A DNA stretch of 64,000 nucleotides, taken from assembly GCA_017558825.1 (NCBI GenBank), contig JAFYTO010000005.1:1-64000 (forward strand), given 5' to 3'. Source of the stretch: Clostridia bacterium. Lineage in GTDB: Bacteria; Bacillota; Clostridia; Christensenellales; Borkfalkiaceae. The number at the start of each line of letters is the position of its first letter. The stretch's first letter is position 1. Shown piece by piece: positions 17,219 through 26,070 of this stretch. The position numbers and the translations under genes were made by a program. The notes under the pieces were generated by a model that ran no database searches, was not told the DNA's origin, and worked only from the letters and a program-made list of their open reading frames with translations.

Positions 17219-18232
17219 ATGCTTAAATTAGATATAAAAACTTCGTCAAATTATACTGTTACTATTGATAATTCGTTAAACTCTTTTAACGAGGCGGTTA
17301 TGCCTATAATTGCTGGTAAAAAAATAGCGGTAATTTGCGATGAAAATGCAAAAAAATTACATATTAAGGGGCTTAAAAAAGCGCTTAAAGGACAAAATTG
17401 TTATTTTATAACCGTAAAAAGCGGAGAAAATAGCAAAAGTTCAAAAAACTATATTAGTTTGGTAGAAAAACTCGCTTCGCTCTCATTTACACGCAGTGAC
17501 TGTGTTATAACGTTTGGTGGCGGAGTTGTTGGAGACCTTGGCGCTCTTGTGGCTTCTACTTATTTGCGTGGAATAACGCTTGTAGCAATGCCTACAACGC
17601 TTTTATCTGCGGTAGACAGTTCGGTTGGTGGTAAAACAGCAATCAATTTAAAACAAGGCAAAAACTTGCTTGGCACGTTTTATCAGCCTAAAGCGGTTTA
17701 TATAAATACTGAGTATTTGCAAACATTGCCAAATAGAGAACTTTTAAGCGGTTACGGTGAAATTATAAAATATGCTTTTATAGATGCAAGCGTTAATTAT
17801 TATGACGTTAAATACGGCAATTATGAAACCTTGATTTATAAGTGCTTAAAAATAAAAAACGCTGTAGTTAGCAAAGATGAAAAAGAGGGTGGTCTTCGCA
17901 AAATTTTAAATTTGGGGCATACTTTTGGTCACGCCATAGAAAGCCTTTCCTCTTATTCAATTTCTCACGGCGAATGTGTTGTTAAAGGTATAAAACTTGC
18001 AATAGAACTCTCTAAGAGTTTGTATAATTTAGATGCTCAAAAAGTTGAAGAAATGTATAATCTATTAACAGTAAAAGGGCACAACTTAGACGTTGACTTT
18101 AAAATGGAAGACGTTATTAAGCAAATATATAATGATAAAAAACGCCAAAAAAACAGCATTAGTTTTATTGCTGTTAAAGATATTGGCAAAGTGGAAATTG
18201 AAAATATTTTAATAGAGAATTTAACTTTTTAA
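17219..18232 (+). CDS. aroB: 3-dehydroquinate synthase
   Basis: This 337-residue enzyme cyclises DAHP to 3-dehydroquinate using NAD and a divalent metal. It has the NAD-binding segment TFGGGVVGDLGALVASTYLRG, AMPTTLLSAVDSSVGGKTAIN, SGYGEIIKYAF with a metal-ligand Glu, LNLGHTFGHAIE and SHGECV with metal-ligand His residues. It lies between tyrA and aroA in the same direction with gaps under 10 bases. Confidence 0.95.
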   Translation: MLKLDIKTSSNYTVTIDNSLNSFNEAVMPIIAGKKIAVICDENAKKLHIKGLKKALKGQNCYFITVKSGENSKSSKNYISLVEKLASLSFTRSDCVITFGGGVVGDLGALVASTYLRGITLVAMPTTLLSAVDSSVGGKTAINLKQGKNLLGTFYQPKAVYINTEYLQTLPNRELLSGYGEIIKYAFIDASVNYYDVKYGNYETLIYKCLKIKNAVVSKDEKEGGLRKILNLGHTFGHAIESLSSYSISHGECVVKGIKLAIELSKSLYNLDAQKVEEMYNLLTVKGHNLDVDFKMEDVIKQIYNDKKRQKNSISFIAVKDIGKVEIENILIENLTF

Positions 18233-18239
18233 TTTGATT

Positions 18240-19481
18240 ATGAACGTGATAGTAAGCAAAAGCACAATAAACGGAACGGTTGTTTCTCCTCCGTCAAAAT
18301 CATATGCGCATAGGTTAATATTAGCATCTTTTTTAAGTGGAAAGCGTGTTAAAATTAAAAACGTGGGAACTTCTAAAGATGTGCTTGCCACTCTTAATGC
18401 AGTTAAGGCGCTTGGTGCTAGCATTGAAACTTACGATAACTATGTTATCGTAGAAAAACAAAATTTAATAAACGGTGCTACTATAAACTGTGATGAAAGC
18501 GGTTCAACGTTAAGATTTTTAATGCCTATAATACCTGCATTAAAAATTAGTGCTACACTTACGGGCTCGCCTACGCTATTATCTCGCCCTAACGAAAAGT
18601 TAATTGAGTGTTTAACTCAAAACGGTGCTAAAATTGACGAGTTTAACATATCGGGCGAACTTAAAGCGGGAACTTATTATATAGACGCGTCAATTAGTTC
18701 ACAGTATATTACAGGGCTTTTATTTGCGCTTTCTATATTGGATGGCGAAAGCAAAATAGTAATGCTTAACAAAGTTGTTAGTTCGCCTTATATTGTAATT
18801 ACGCTTGACGTGTTAAAAACCTTTGGCGTAAACGTTTGTTATAGCGGTAATGAAATTACTATAGTTGGCAACTCTTACGTTAAAACTGTTGATGAAGTGT
18901 GCGTAGAGGGCGACTGGTCTGGTTCTGCATTTATTTTAGCGCTTGGAGCGATTAACGGCAAGGTAACGGTAAATAATTTAAACGTAAACTCTACGCAAGG
19001 CGATAAGGCTATTTTACAAATATTAAAAGATTTTGGCGCAAAAGTAAGCGTTAACGGAACTAGCGTTACGGTAGAAAAGAGTGAATTAAAGGGAATAGAA
19101 GTTGATATAGATAAAATTCCAGATTTAGCCCAAGTAATTTCGGCAGTGGCTTCTTATGCAAAGGGTAAAACTCTTATTAAAAACATTGAAAGGCTTAAAA
19201 TTAAGGAAAGTGATAGGGTAAGCGCAATAGTAAATTCATTAACTGCTATAGGTGTAAATGCTAAAATAGACGGCAACTCTATTATAGTTATAGGTGGCAA
19301 TCATTTAGGCGGGGTTATTGACGGAGGCAATGACCATAGAACGGTTATGGCTGCGGTTGTTTGTGCTGTAAATGCAAGCGAACAAGTTGAAATTTTGGGC
19401 GCACAAGCGGTAAACAAGTCCTATACGGAATTTTTTGAAGATTTTAAAAAGGTAGGTGGAAAATTCAGTGTCAATATTTAA
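18240..19481 (+). CDS. aroA: 3-phosphoshikimate 1-carboxyvinyltransferase (EPSP synthase)
   Basis: This 413-residue enzyme transfers enolpyruvyl from PEP to shikimate 3-phosphate. Signatures are PPSKSYAHR (shikimate phosphate binding), DESGSTLRFLMP, SSQYITGLLFALS, KIPDLAQVISAVAS and RLKIKESDRV. I chose the ATG at 18240 over an in-frame TTG six bases earlier; there is no clear Shine-Dalgarno site, so coupling to aroB (7-base gap) is likely. The end overlaps the aroC start by 14 bases. Confidence 0.94.
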   Translation: MNVIVSKSTINGTVVSPPSKSYAHRLILASFLSGKRVKIKNVGTSKDVLATLNAVKALGASIETYDNYVIVEKQNLINGATINCDESGSTLRFLMPIIPALKISATLTGSPTLLSRPNEKLIECLTQNGAKIDEFNISGELKAGTYYIDASISSQYITGLLFALSILDGESKIVMLNKVVSSPYIVITLDVLKTFGVNVCYSGNEITIVGNSYVKTVDEVCVEGDWSGSAFILALGAINGKVTVNNLNVNSTQGDKAILQILKDFGAKVSVNGTSVTVEKSELKGIEVDIDKIPDLAQVISAVASYAKGKTLIKNIERLKIKESDRVSAIVNSLTAIGVNAKIDGNSIIVIGGNHLGGVIDGGNDHRTVMAAVVCAVNASEQVEILGAQAVNKSYTEFFEDFKKVGGKFSVNI

Positions 19482-20532
19482 CGGCAAAAACATTAAAATT
19501 GAAATATATGGCAAATCTCACGCAAGCGAAATTGGCGTTAAAGCAAGTGGTTTTCCATCTTTTAAAATAGACGAAGGCAAACTGAGCGAGTTTTTAAATA
19601 GGCGTAAGGCGTCAAGTGGTGCATTTTCTACACAAAGGAAGGAAAGCGACAAGCCTTTGTTTTGTGGTTTACAAGACGGTGTAATTAACGGCGATTTTAG
19701 CGCGAAAATCATTAATGAAAACGTTAAGAGTGGCGACTATAATAACCTTTACGGTAAACCACGCCCATCACACGCAGATTACGCTTGGTTTAAAAAGGAC
19801 GGAGCGCTTAATTTTAGCGGTGGCGGTAGGTTTAGCGGTCGTTTAACAGCTCCGCTTTGCATTGCGGGTGGTATTGCCAAACAATATCTTGAAAGTAAAG
19901 GAATATACGTTGAGGCGTATTTAAGCCAAATTGGTTTAGTAAAAGGTAAGTCTTATAAAGACGGTAAAATTTCAAAAGAAGAACTTGTCGCGTTGCGTAA
20001 TGGCGAAGAAATTCCAAGTTTAACAAATAAAAGTGAGATGCTCGAAGCTATTATAAGTGCAAAAAATGACGGAGATAGCGTGGGCGGTGTTATTGAGTGT
20101 ATAGTTTACGGTTTAAGCGCAGGGTTTGGCAATAATTTGTTTGGCGGTTTAGAAGGAAAAATAGCGTATTCTTTATACGCGGTGCCAGCCGTTAAAGGCG
20201 TTGAATTTGGCTTAGGTTTTGAATTAAGTAAAATGCTTGGTAGCCAAAGTAACGACAGTTTGTATTACAATGGCGAAAGCGTTGAGTTTAAATCAAATAA
20301 TATGGGCGGTATAAACGGCGGTATTTCTAACGGTCAGCCAATAACTATAAGCGTTGCAATAAAGCCAACGCCGTCAATTTACAAAGAGCAACAAACTGTT
20401 GACCTTGTAAACAAGCAAAACACTACAATAAAAATTGAAGGTAGGCACGATAGCGCCATTGCTGTTCGCGCCGTACCTTGTATTGAAAGTGCGGTTGCTC
20501 TTGCAATTTTAGATGAAATTTTAGGGGAGTAA
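19468..20532 (+). CDS. aroC: Chorismate synthase
   Basis: This 354-residue FMN-dependent enzyme eliminates phosphate from EPSP to give chorismate. Family motifs are IYGKSHASEIGV, FLNRRK, RPSHADYAWF, SGGGRFSGRLTA and NMGGINGGISNGQPI, ending with KIEGRHDSAIAVRAVP. The start is the GTG at 19468 with AGGTGG 7-8 bases upstream; a GTG at 19456 lies inside that site. The gene begins within the 3' end of aroA. Confidence 0.94.
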   Translation: MSIFNGKNIKIEIYGKSHASEIGVKASGFPSFKIDEGKLSEFLNRRKASSGAFSTQRKESDKPLFCGLQDGVINGDFSAKIINENVKSGDYNNLYGKPRPSHADYAWFKKDGALNFSGGGRFSGRLTAPLCIAGGIAKQYLESKGIYVEAYLSQIGLVKGKSYKDGKISKEELVALRNGEEIPSLTNKSEMLEAIISAKNDGDSVGGVIECIVYGLSAGFGNNLFGGLEGKIAYSLYAVPAVKGVEFGLGFELSKMLGSQSNDSLYYNGESVEFKSNNMGGINGGISNGQPITISVAIKPTPSIYKEQQTVDLVNKQNTTIKIEGRHDSAIAVRAVPCIESAVALAILDEILGE

Positions 20533-20534
20533 TT

Positions 20535-21674
20535 ATGGATTTAATTAGTCTAAGAGAACAAATTGATGCAATAGATACAAAAATAGTTGAACTTTATAAA
20601 GAGCGTATGGAGGTTTGCAAAAACGTTGGCATAGAAAAGGCAAAAAGCAATAACAACGTTTTAGATGCAAATAGAGAAAATCAAATTATTTATAGGCTTT
20701 CTTCACTTGTTGATAACGATTTAAAGTTATACGTTAAAGAACTTTACGAAGTAATGTTTTCAACTAGTAGGGCGTATCAATCTAAATACGTTAAAAAAGA
20801 AAGTGAAACGGTTAAAAAAATTGAAGAACTTTTAGAAAAAGGCGTTCTTGATTTTCCCGTTAGCGCAACCGTTGCGTGCCAAGGTATTGAAGGTGCAAAC
20901 AGTATGACGGCGACAAACAAATTGTTTCCTATAAATAATATTACTTACTTTAAAAACTTTGAGGGTGTATTCTCTGCTGTAGAAAAGGGCTTTTGTGACT
21001 TTGGCGTTTTGCCAATAGAAAACAGTACTGCAGGTTCTGTATTAGAAGTTTACGACCTTATGAAAAAATATAATTTTAGCATTGTAAGAAGCGTTAGAGT
21101 TAAAATTGACCATTGCTTGGCCGTTATTAAAGGCGCTAAATTAAGTGAGGTTAAAAACGTTTTATCACACAGTCAAGCTCTTAAACAATGCTCTAACATT
21201 ATTAAAGAACTTAAACTTAATGAAGTTTTGGCTGAAAATACTGCAGTAGGTGCAAGAAGTTTAGTTGAAAGCGGAGATAAGGTAACAGCCGTTATTTGCA
21301 GTGAAGACTGCGCTAACGCTTACGGTCTTGAAATTTTAAAGAAAAATATTCAAAATAGCGCATCAAACTATACACGCTTTATCTGCATTAAAAAAGATTT
21401 AACTCTTTATAAAGAGGGTCAAAAAATTAGCTTTATGACAAGTCTTTCACACACGCCAGGTAGTTTAAGTCGTTTACTTTCACGCTTTTACTCGCTTGGA
21501 TTAAACCTTACTAAAATAGAATCACGCCCAATAGAGAACAGTGACTTTGACTTTATGTTCTATTTTGACTTTGAAGGTAGCGTTGAAGATGCAACGGTTA
21601 GAACCTTAATTGCAGAACTTCAAAACTCTTCTGAAAACTTCGTACTTTTAGGTAGTTATAAGGAGATTGTATGA
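20535..21674 (+). CDS. pheA: Bifunctional chorismate mutase / prephenate dehydratase (P-protein)
   Basis: This is a 379-residue three-domain protein. An AroQ-type chorismate mutase (about 1-85) has LREQIDAIDTKIVELYKERM. A prephenate dehydratase (about 105-285) has YFKNFEGVFSAVEKGFCDFGVLPIENS-type substrate residues and NYTRFICI. A C-terminal ACT domain (about 295-375) has TPGSLSRLL and the ESRP motif used for Phe feedback. It makes phenylpyruvate. Two bases separate it from aroC, and its stop overlaps the next start (ATGA). Confidence 0.95.
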   Translation: MDLISLREQIDAIDTKIVELYKERMEVCKNVGIEKAKSNNNVLDANRENQIIYRLSSLVDNDLKLYVKELYEVMFSTSRAYQSKYVKKESETVKKIEELLEKGVLDFPVSATVACQGIEGANSMTATNKLFPINNITYFKNFEGVFSAVEKGFCDFGVLPIENSTAGSVLEVYDLMKKYNFSIVRSVRVKIDHCLAVIKGAKLSEVKNVLSHSQALKQCSNIIKELKLNEVLAENTAVGARSLVESGDKVTAVICSEDCANAYGLEILKKNIQNSASNYTRFICIKKDLTLYKEGQKISFMTSLSHTPGSLSRLLSRFYSLGLNLTKIESRPIENSDFDFMFYFDFEGSVEDATVRTLIAELQNSSENFVLLGSYKEIV

Positions 21675-22906
21675 AATATTGCTTAATTGGCGAAAAGTTA
21701 GGACATAGTTTTTCAAAAATAATACATCAAAAATGTGGGTTAAATTATACCTTAAACGAAGTTTCATATCAAAATTTAAAAGACTTTATTACAAACTGCC
21801 AGTTTGACGGCTTTAACGTAACTATTCCGTATAAAAGAGAGGTTATGAAATATCTTGACGGAATTAGCAGTGAGGCGCAAGGTATAGGTGCGGTAAACGT
21901 AGTAAAAAACGAAAACGGTCGCCTTTACGGTTTTAATACCGACTATGACGGATTGGTTTTTGCGTGTGAGCAAAAGGGTGTTACGGTAAGCGGTAAAAAC
22001 GTTTTGGTTTTAGGTAGCGGTGGCGCAAGTAAAACGTCAGTTTATTACGCTAAGCAAAACGGAGCAAAAAGCGTAACGGTAGTTAGTAGAACCGGCGAAG
22101 TTAATTATGAAAACGTTTATAACCTTGTAGATACGCAAGTTATTATAAATACTACGCCCGTAGGTATGCAGCCAAACAGTTATGATAAAATTATCAATCT
22201 AACGTCTTTTAAAAATTTAGAAAGCGTTGTTGATTTTATTTATAATCCTGCAAAAACTCAGCTTTTAATTGATGCGGAAAAGTTGGGCTTAAAATGCGTT
22301 GACGGACTTTCAATACTTGTTGAACAAGCCTTAAAAGCGCAAGATATTTGGCTTAATAAAACGCACGCGCTTGTAGATAGCGTAAAAATGCTTAACGATA
22401 TACGCCAAATGACTTTAAACGCCGTTTTAATAGGAATGCCGTCATCAGGCAAGTCAACGCTAGGCAAAACGCTTGCAAAGGCGTTAAATAGGCGTTTTTA
22501 CGACTGTGACGAACTTTTTTTAGAAAAATTTAACGTAAGCCCAGGCGATTATATAATAAAATATGGTGAAACCGCTTTTAGAGAAAAGGAAAGTGAAGTT
22601 ATAAAAGAACTTTCCAAAACGACTGGCGCTGTTATTTCAACAGGTGGCGGTGTAGTTGAAAGAGAAGTAAATATGCAAAACCTAAAAATAAACGGTGTTA
22701 TAATTTACGTAATGCGTGATGCTGACAAACTTATTGAAGACGGTAGGCCATTATCAAGTAGCGTTGGGGTACACGCACTTTTTGAAAGGCGTAAGCAAAA
22801 GTATTTAGATTATAGTGATATTACCGTAGATAATAACGGGGAAATTGAAAACGCAAATAAGGAGATTTTTAAAGCTTATGAAACTGCTTGTAATAAATGG
22901 TGTTAA
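21671..22906 (+). CDS. Shikimate dehydrogenase - shikimate kinase fusion
   Basis: This is a 411-residue two-domain protein. Residues 1 to about 245 are an AroE-type shikimate dehydrogenase (LIGEKLGHSFSKIIH, FNVTIPYKREV, NTDYDG, LGSGGASKTSVYYA). Residues about 250-411 are an AroK/AroL-type kinase with Walker A GMPSSGKST (255-263), the shikimate-binding DCDELF, STGGGVV and an RPL lid. It therefore does two steps of the pathway, 3-dehydroshikimate to shikimate 3-phosphate. The pairing of these two domains is unusual compared with separate genes or the fungal AROM and plant DHQD-SDH proteins. Confidence 0.93.
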   Translation: MKYCLIGEKLGHSFSKIIHQKCGLNYTLNEVSYQNLKDFITNCQFDGFNVTIPYKREVMKYLDGISSEAQGIGAVNVVKNENGRLYGFNTDYDGLVFACEQKGVTVSGKNVLVLGSGGASKTSVYYAKQNGAKSVTVVSRTGEVNYENVYNLVDTQVIINTTPVGMQPNSYDKIINLTSFKNLESVVDFIYNPAKTQLLIDAEKLGLKCVDGLSILVEQALKAQDIWLNKTHALVDSVKMLNDIRQMTLNAVLIGMPSSGKSTLGKTLAKALNRRFYDCDELFLEKFNVSPGDYIIKYGETAFREKESEVIKELSKTTGAVISTGGGVVEREVNMQNLKINGVIIYVMRDADKLIEDGRPLSSSVGVHALFERRKQKYLDYSDITVDNNGEIENANKEIFKAYETACNKWC

Positions 22907-23303
22907 CCTTAATATGCTTGGCATAAGAGAGCCAGGTTTATATGGAAAAGGCGATTATAAGTCGCTTGTAAAATTTATTAAGAACAGCGCAAAAAATAAT
23001 GGGGTAAGTGTTAAAGCTGTGCAATTTAATAGTGAAGAAAAGATTGTAAAAGCTATTCAAAAAGCGTATAAAAGGTTTGACGGCATTATTATAAATGCGG
23101 GCGCATATACTCACACAAGCGTTGCTATACTTGACGCGTTAAAAGCCGTTTCTATTCCTACCGTTGAAGTGCATTTAACTAACATAAACGAGCGTGAAGA
23201 GTTTAGAAAGTTTAGTTATATTAGTTTATATGCAGAAAAAGTTATAGTTGGTTTAGGTTTTGAAGGTTATAATAAAGCTATAGAATATTTTGTAAGTAAA
23301 TAA
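22878..23303 (+). CDS. aroQ: 3-dehydroquinate dehydratase, type II
   Basis: This 141-residue enzyme, the usual dodecameric type II length, dehydrates 3-dehydroquinate. It has NGVNLNMLGIREPGLYG, the catalytic Tyr region, FDGIIINAGAYTHTSVAILDAL, VEVHLTNINEREEFR and a conserved C-terminal segment. I chose the ATG at 22878 because MKLLVINGVNLNMLG is the standard N-terminus; AAGGAG lies about 13 bases upstream. It overlaps the AroE-AroK gene by 29 bases and is the last gene of the operon. Confidence 0.95.
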   Translation: MKLLVINGVNLNMLGIREPGLYGKGDYKSLVKFIKNSAKNNGVSVKAVQFNSEEKIVKAIQKAYKRFDGIIINAGAYTHTSVAILDALKAVSIPTVEVHLTNINEREEFRKFSYISLYAEKVIVGLGFEGYNKAIEYFVSK

Positions 23304-23332
23304 AAAAACGCGGTTACTCAACCGCGTTTTTA
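23304..23332. terminator. Terminator of the aromatic operon
   Basis: ACGCGGTT (23308-23315) pairs with AACCGCGT (23320-23327) around ACTC, with A- and T-runs on both sides. It may also end the ABC operon arriving on the minus strand. Confidence 0.88.
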
Positions 23333-23340
23333 ATTTTATT

Positions 23341-24123
23341 TTATTTATCGCTAACCATATTCTTTTTAAAGGTAAATATGGTTAAAATTACACTTGCAAT
23401 CATATACACAAAAATTGTTGTAATTGCAACTACTGCATAACCGTCAAACTTGTATAAAACTTTAAGTGCGTTTGTTGCACCAGAAGTTATTCTTCCTAAA
23501 TATACGGACGGATAAAACGGTAAAAATTTACAAAAAGTTTCAAAACCGCCCATAGTTTCAAGAGGCATCCAACATCCGCCTAAAATGCCTGAAAGACTAA
23601 TAAATATTGAGCATATTCCAGGTGCACTTTTATCGTTAAACGCCGTACCAAATAAAATGCCTAAACAAATATTTAAAATTAAAATAGGTAAGTTTGTTAC
23701 AAACAGAAGTAAAACGTTTGGTAGAGCAATAAATTCCACCTTGCTAATAAGTGCAATTATAAATGCCGTAAGTAAACAAATTATGGTTTGTAAAATGCCA
23801 ATAATAAAGCCAACTATTGCGTAGCCTAAAATAAAATCATAGTCTTTCATAGGCGAAGAATAAAGCCTTTTTAAAAAGAAAGTTTGCCTATCTTTTGAAA
23901 CTATGAGTGCAAGCGTAAGCATTATAAACGAGTAAGAAAACACAATAATTCCAGGGGTTAACGACTTTACTTCAAAAGTAGGCGTATTTCCGCCAGAATA
24001 CTTGTTTATGAAAAAGAATAAGAAAAGCATTGCAATAGGAAAGCCTAAGCAAAACACATACATTAAAGGGTCTCTTAAAAGTTCTTTAAAATTTCTTTTG
24101 GCAAAATTTATAGTTTTATTCAT
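23341..24123 (-). CDS. ABC-2 type transporter permease
   Basis: This 260-residue membrane protein has six predicted helices. The cytoplasmic N-terminus (AKRNFKELLRDPLMYVFCLGFP) is typical of the ABC-2 family. It also has ISLSGILGGCWMPLE and SVYLGRITSGA segments common to drug or antibiotic exporters. It overlaps the ATPase gene by 8 bases. The probable role is export of a drug, peptide or lipid-like compound; the substrate is unknown. Confidence 0.9.
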   Translation of the reverse strand: MNKTINFAKRNFKELLRDPLMYVFCLGFPIAMLFLFFFINKYSGGNTPTFEVKSLTPGIIVFSYSFIMLTLALIVSKDRQTFFLKRLYSSPMKDYDFILGYAIVGFIIGILQTIICLLTAFIIALISKVEFIALPNVLLLFVTNLPILILNICLGILFGTAFNDKSAPGICSIFISLSGILGGCWMPLETMGGFETFCKFLPFYPSVYLGRITSGATNALKVLYKFDGYAVVAITTIFVYMIASVILTIFTFKKNMVSDK

Positions 24124-24832
24124 AATCTTTAACCACCTTTATAAACGCGTCTTCAAAAGTTTGAGTGTTAGTTTGAGCTTTAATATCTTCAACCGTGCCT
24201 GTTTTTAACACCTCGCCTTTTGAAAGTATGGCTACTTCATCACACAAATTTTCAATTTCTTCTAAGTAGTGTGAAGTTAAAATAATTGTTATTTTGCCTT
24301 TTAAATTTTCAATAATTTTCCAAAGCTCTCTACGCGCAAAAACGTCAAGCCCAAGCGTTGGCTCGTCTAAAAACAATATTTTTGGCTTTGAAATTAGGGC
24401 AATAGCAATAGATAAACGCCTTTTATAACCGCCGGAAAGCGTTTTTGCCGTTTGATTTAAAACGCCTGATAAACCAAATGTGTTTATAATGTTATTTAAA
24501 TACTCTTTATCGCAAGAGTTATAAATATTTGCAAAAAACTCTAAATTTTCTAAAACGGTAAGGTTGGTGGCAACTGCAGTTTCTTGTGGAGAAACGTCAA
24601 TAATTTGCTTAATACTATTAATATCACTATCTAAATTTAGACCGTTAACAGTTATCGTGCCACTCGTTTTTTTAGTTAAGCCACATAAAATTTTAATAAG
24701 TGTTGTTTTACCAGCGCCGTTTACGCCAAGCAAACCGAACAATTTACCTTGCTCAATTTCCAAACTAACGCCTTTAAGTGCGCGAGTAGTTTTATAATCT
24801 TTTGTAAGATTGTTAATTGAAATTATGCTCAT
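24116..24832 (-). CDS. ABC transporter ATP-binding protein
   Basis: This 238-residue ATPase has Walker A GVNGAGKTT, a Q-loop, the signature LSGGYKRRLSIA, Walker B ILFLDEPTLGLD and the H-loop LTSHYLEE. It partners the ABC-2 permease encoded immediately downstream and overlaps the AbrB-like regulator gene by 4 bases, so all three genes form one transcript. Its closest functional class is the DrrA/CcmA-type exporters. Confidence 0.94.
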   Translation of the reverse strand: MSIISINNLTKDYKTTRALKGVSLEIEQGKLFGLLGVNGAGKTTLIKILCGLTKKTSGTITVNGLNLDSDINSIKQIIDVSPQETAVATNLTVLENLEFFANIYNSCDKEYLNNIINTFGLSGVLNQTAKTLSGGYKRRLSIAIALISKPKILFLDEPTLGLDVFARRELWKIIENLKGKITIILTSHYLEEIENLCDEVAILSKGEVLKTGTVEDIKAQTNTQTFEDAFIKVVKDYE

Positions 24833-25029
24833 TTATTTAAACTCCCGCTTAAAACTTTGTCAGTTAAATCTTCAATAAAATCGGCCTTTACAATGGCAAT
24901 GCCCTTGTCTTTATCACTTAAAACAATAACGCTATCACCAGGCTTAATGTCAAACATATTTCTAATTTCTTTTGGTATTACAATTTGCCCCTTTTCGCCA
25001 ACTTTACAAATCCCTATGTGTTTATCCAT
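24829..25029 (-). CDS. AbrB/MazE-like swapped-hairpin DNA-binding regulator
   Basis: This is a 66-residue protein with the AbrB/SpoVT fold: KVGEKGQIVIPKEIRNMFDIKPGDSVIVL, split here by function into the GQIVIPKEIR core and the GDSVIV strand. It is the first gene of the exporter operon, behind a consensus promoter and a perfect palindrome at 25044-25059. Autoregulation of the exporter is likely. The ribosome binding site is AAAAAGGAG. Confidence 0.88.
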   Translation of the reverse strand: MDKHIGICKVGEKGQIVIPKEIRNMFDIKPGDSVIVLSDKDKGIAIVKADFIEDLTDKVLSGSLNK

Positions 25030-25043
25030 ATTTACTCCTTTTT

Positions 25044-25059
25044 GTATAACAGGTTATAC
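25044..25059 (-). promoter_or_regulatory. Palindromic operator of the exporter operon
   Basis: GTATAAC and GTTATAC form a perfect inverted repeat separated by 2 bases, at about +5 to +20 of the transcript. It is a likely binding site for the AbrB-like protein. Confidence 0.6.
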
Positions 25060-25070
25060 TTTTCATACTT

Positions 25071-25099
25071 ATTATACTATTGTAAAAATGCCTTGTCAA
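25071..25099 (-). promoter_or_regulatory. Consensus promoter of the AbrB-ABC operon
   Basis: Read on the minus strand, TTGACA (25094-25099) and TATAAT (25071-25076) are separated by 17 bases. Both boxes are perfect. Confidence 0.92.
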
Positions 25100-25100
25100 T

Positions 25101-25133
25101 AAAAAAACGCTCTATTCAACTGAATAAAGCGTT
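25101..25133 (-). terminator. Terminator of the suf operon
   Basis: A 13-base stem (25106-25118 with 25121-25133, one mismatch) is followed on the minus strand by a T run. It lies immediately upstream of the exporter promoter. Confidence 0.8.
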
Positions 25134-25146
25134 ATTTGTTTAAAAT

Positions 25147-26067
25147 TTATTTTAAAAAGCCGTTTACAATTTGTTCTTCGGCTTCTTTTTCAGTTAAGCC
25201 AAGTGACATAAGTTTTATTAGTTGTTCGCCAGCAATTTTACCAATAGCAGCTTCGTGAACTAAACTTGCGTCAATGTGGTTGGCAGTAAGTTTAGGTTCT
25301 GCAATAACTTTGCCGTTATTCATAATTATGGCATCGCACTCGGTTCTACCGTTACACTTATTATTGCCGTTTAAAGTTGAAACGTAACTTTGTTTAGACG
25401 TATCTTTTGCAATAGAGCGTGATACAACGTGCGTTGTTGAGTTAACGCCTTGCAAGTCAACGGTAAACTCGGTGTTAGCAACTTGAGAGCCGTGTGTCAT
25501 AATTTTTTCGTGAACTATAAGCGTTGCATTGTCTTTTAAAAGGGCTGTTGTTACTCGGTTGGTGCTGTCTACGCCTTTAATTTGTGCCGTATCCATTTCA
25601 AAATATCCGTTTTCATCAACTTCAATTTTAGTGGTAGGGTTTAAAATGTTTAAGCCGTTGCCATCGCCTTCGCCATAGTGTTTCTCAATATACTTAACTT
25701 TTGAGTTTTTGCCAATGTAGAATGAGTGAATACCGCTATGTTCTGAGTTTTGATGCCCAGTATTGCAAATACCACAGCCTGCAACAATAGTTACGTCACA
25801 GTTTTCTTCAATAATAAAATCGTTATAAAGTATTTCAGTCAAACCACTTTTAGTTAAAATAACAGGGAGGTCAACCCTTTCATTTTTAGTGTTTGCTTTA
25901 ACTCTAATTTCAATACCGTCACTATCATTTTTAGAAGTGATTGACACGTTTGACGACTCGTTTCTTACTGTAGTTTTACCGTCAATTCTAATATTTACGG
26001 CGCTATTTGGTATAGCTTCAAGCCCTGCAACTTCTTTTAGTAAGTTTTTTTGTAAATCGCTAAGCAT
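25147..26067 (-). CDS. SufB/SufD-family Fe-S assembly scaffold, short form
   Basis: This 306-residue protein is clearly shorter than SufB of Proteobacteria or Bacilli, which runs to about 450-500 residues. It has the beta-helix core with GCGICNTGHQNSEHSG, a Cys/His-rich segment, and the C-terminal region EPKLTANHIDASLVHEAAIGKI shared by SufB and SufD. It pairs with SufC. The two-gene arrangement matches the SUF-like minimal system (SmsCB) of archaea and anaerobic bacteria, in which one B protein homodimerises. It lies 3 bases after sufC. Confidence 0.88.
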   Translation of the reverse strand: MLSDLQKNLLKEVAGLEAIPNSAVNIRIDGKTTVRNESSNVSITSKNDSDGIEIRVKANTKNERVDLPVILTKSGLTEILYNDFIIEENCDVTIVAGCGICNTGHQNSEHSGIHSFYIGKNSKVKYIEKHYGEGDGNGLNILNPTTKIEVDENGYFEMDTAQIKGVDSTNRVTTALLKDNATLIVHEKIMTHGSQVANTEFTVDLQGVNSTTHVVSRSIAKDTSKQSYVSTLNGNNKCNGRTECDAIIMNNGKVIAEPKLTANHIDASLVHEAAIGKIAGEQLIKLMSLGLTEKEAEEQIVNGFLK

Positions 26068-26070
26068 TGT

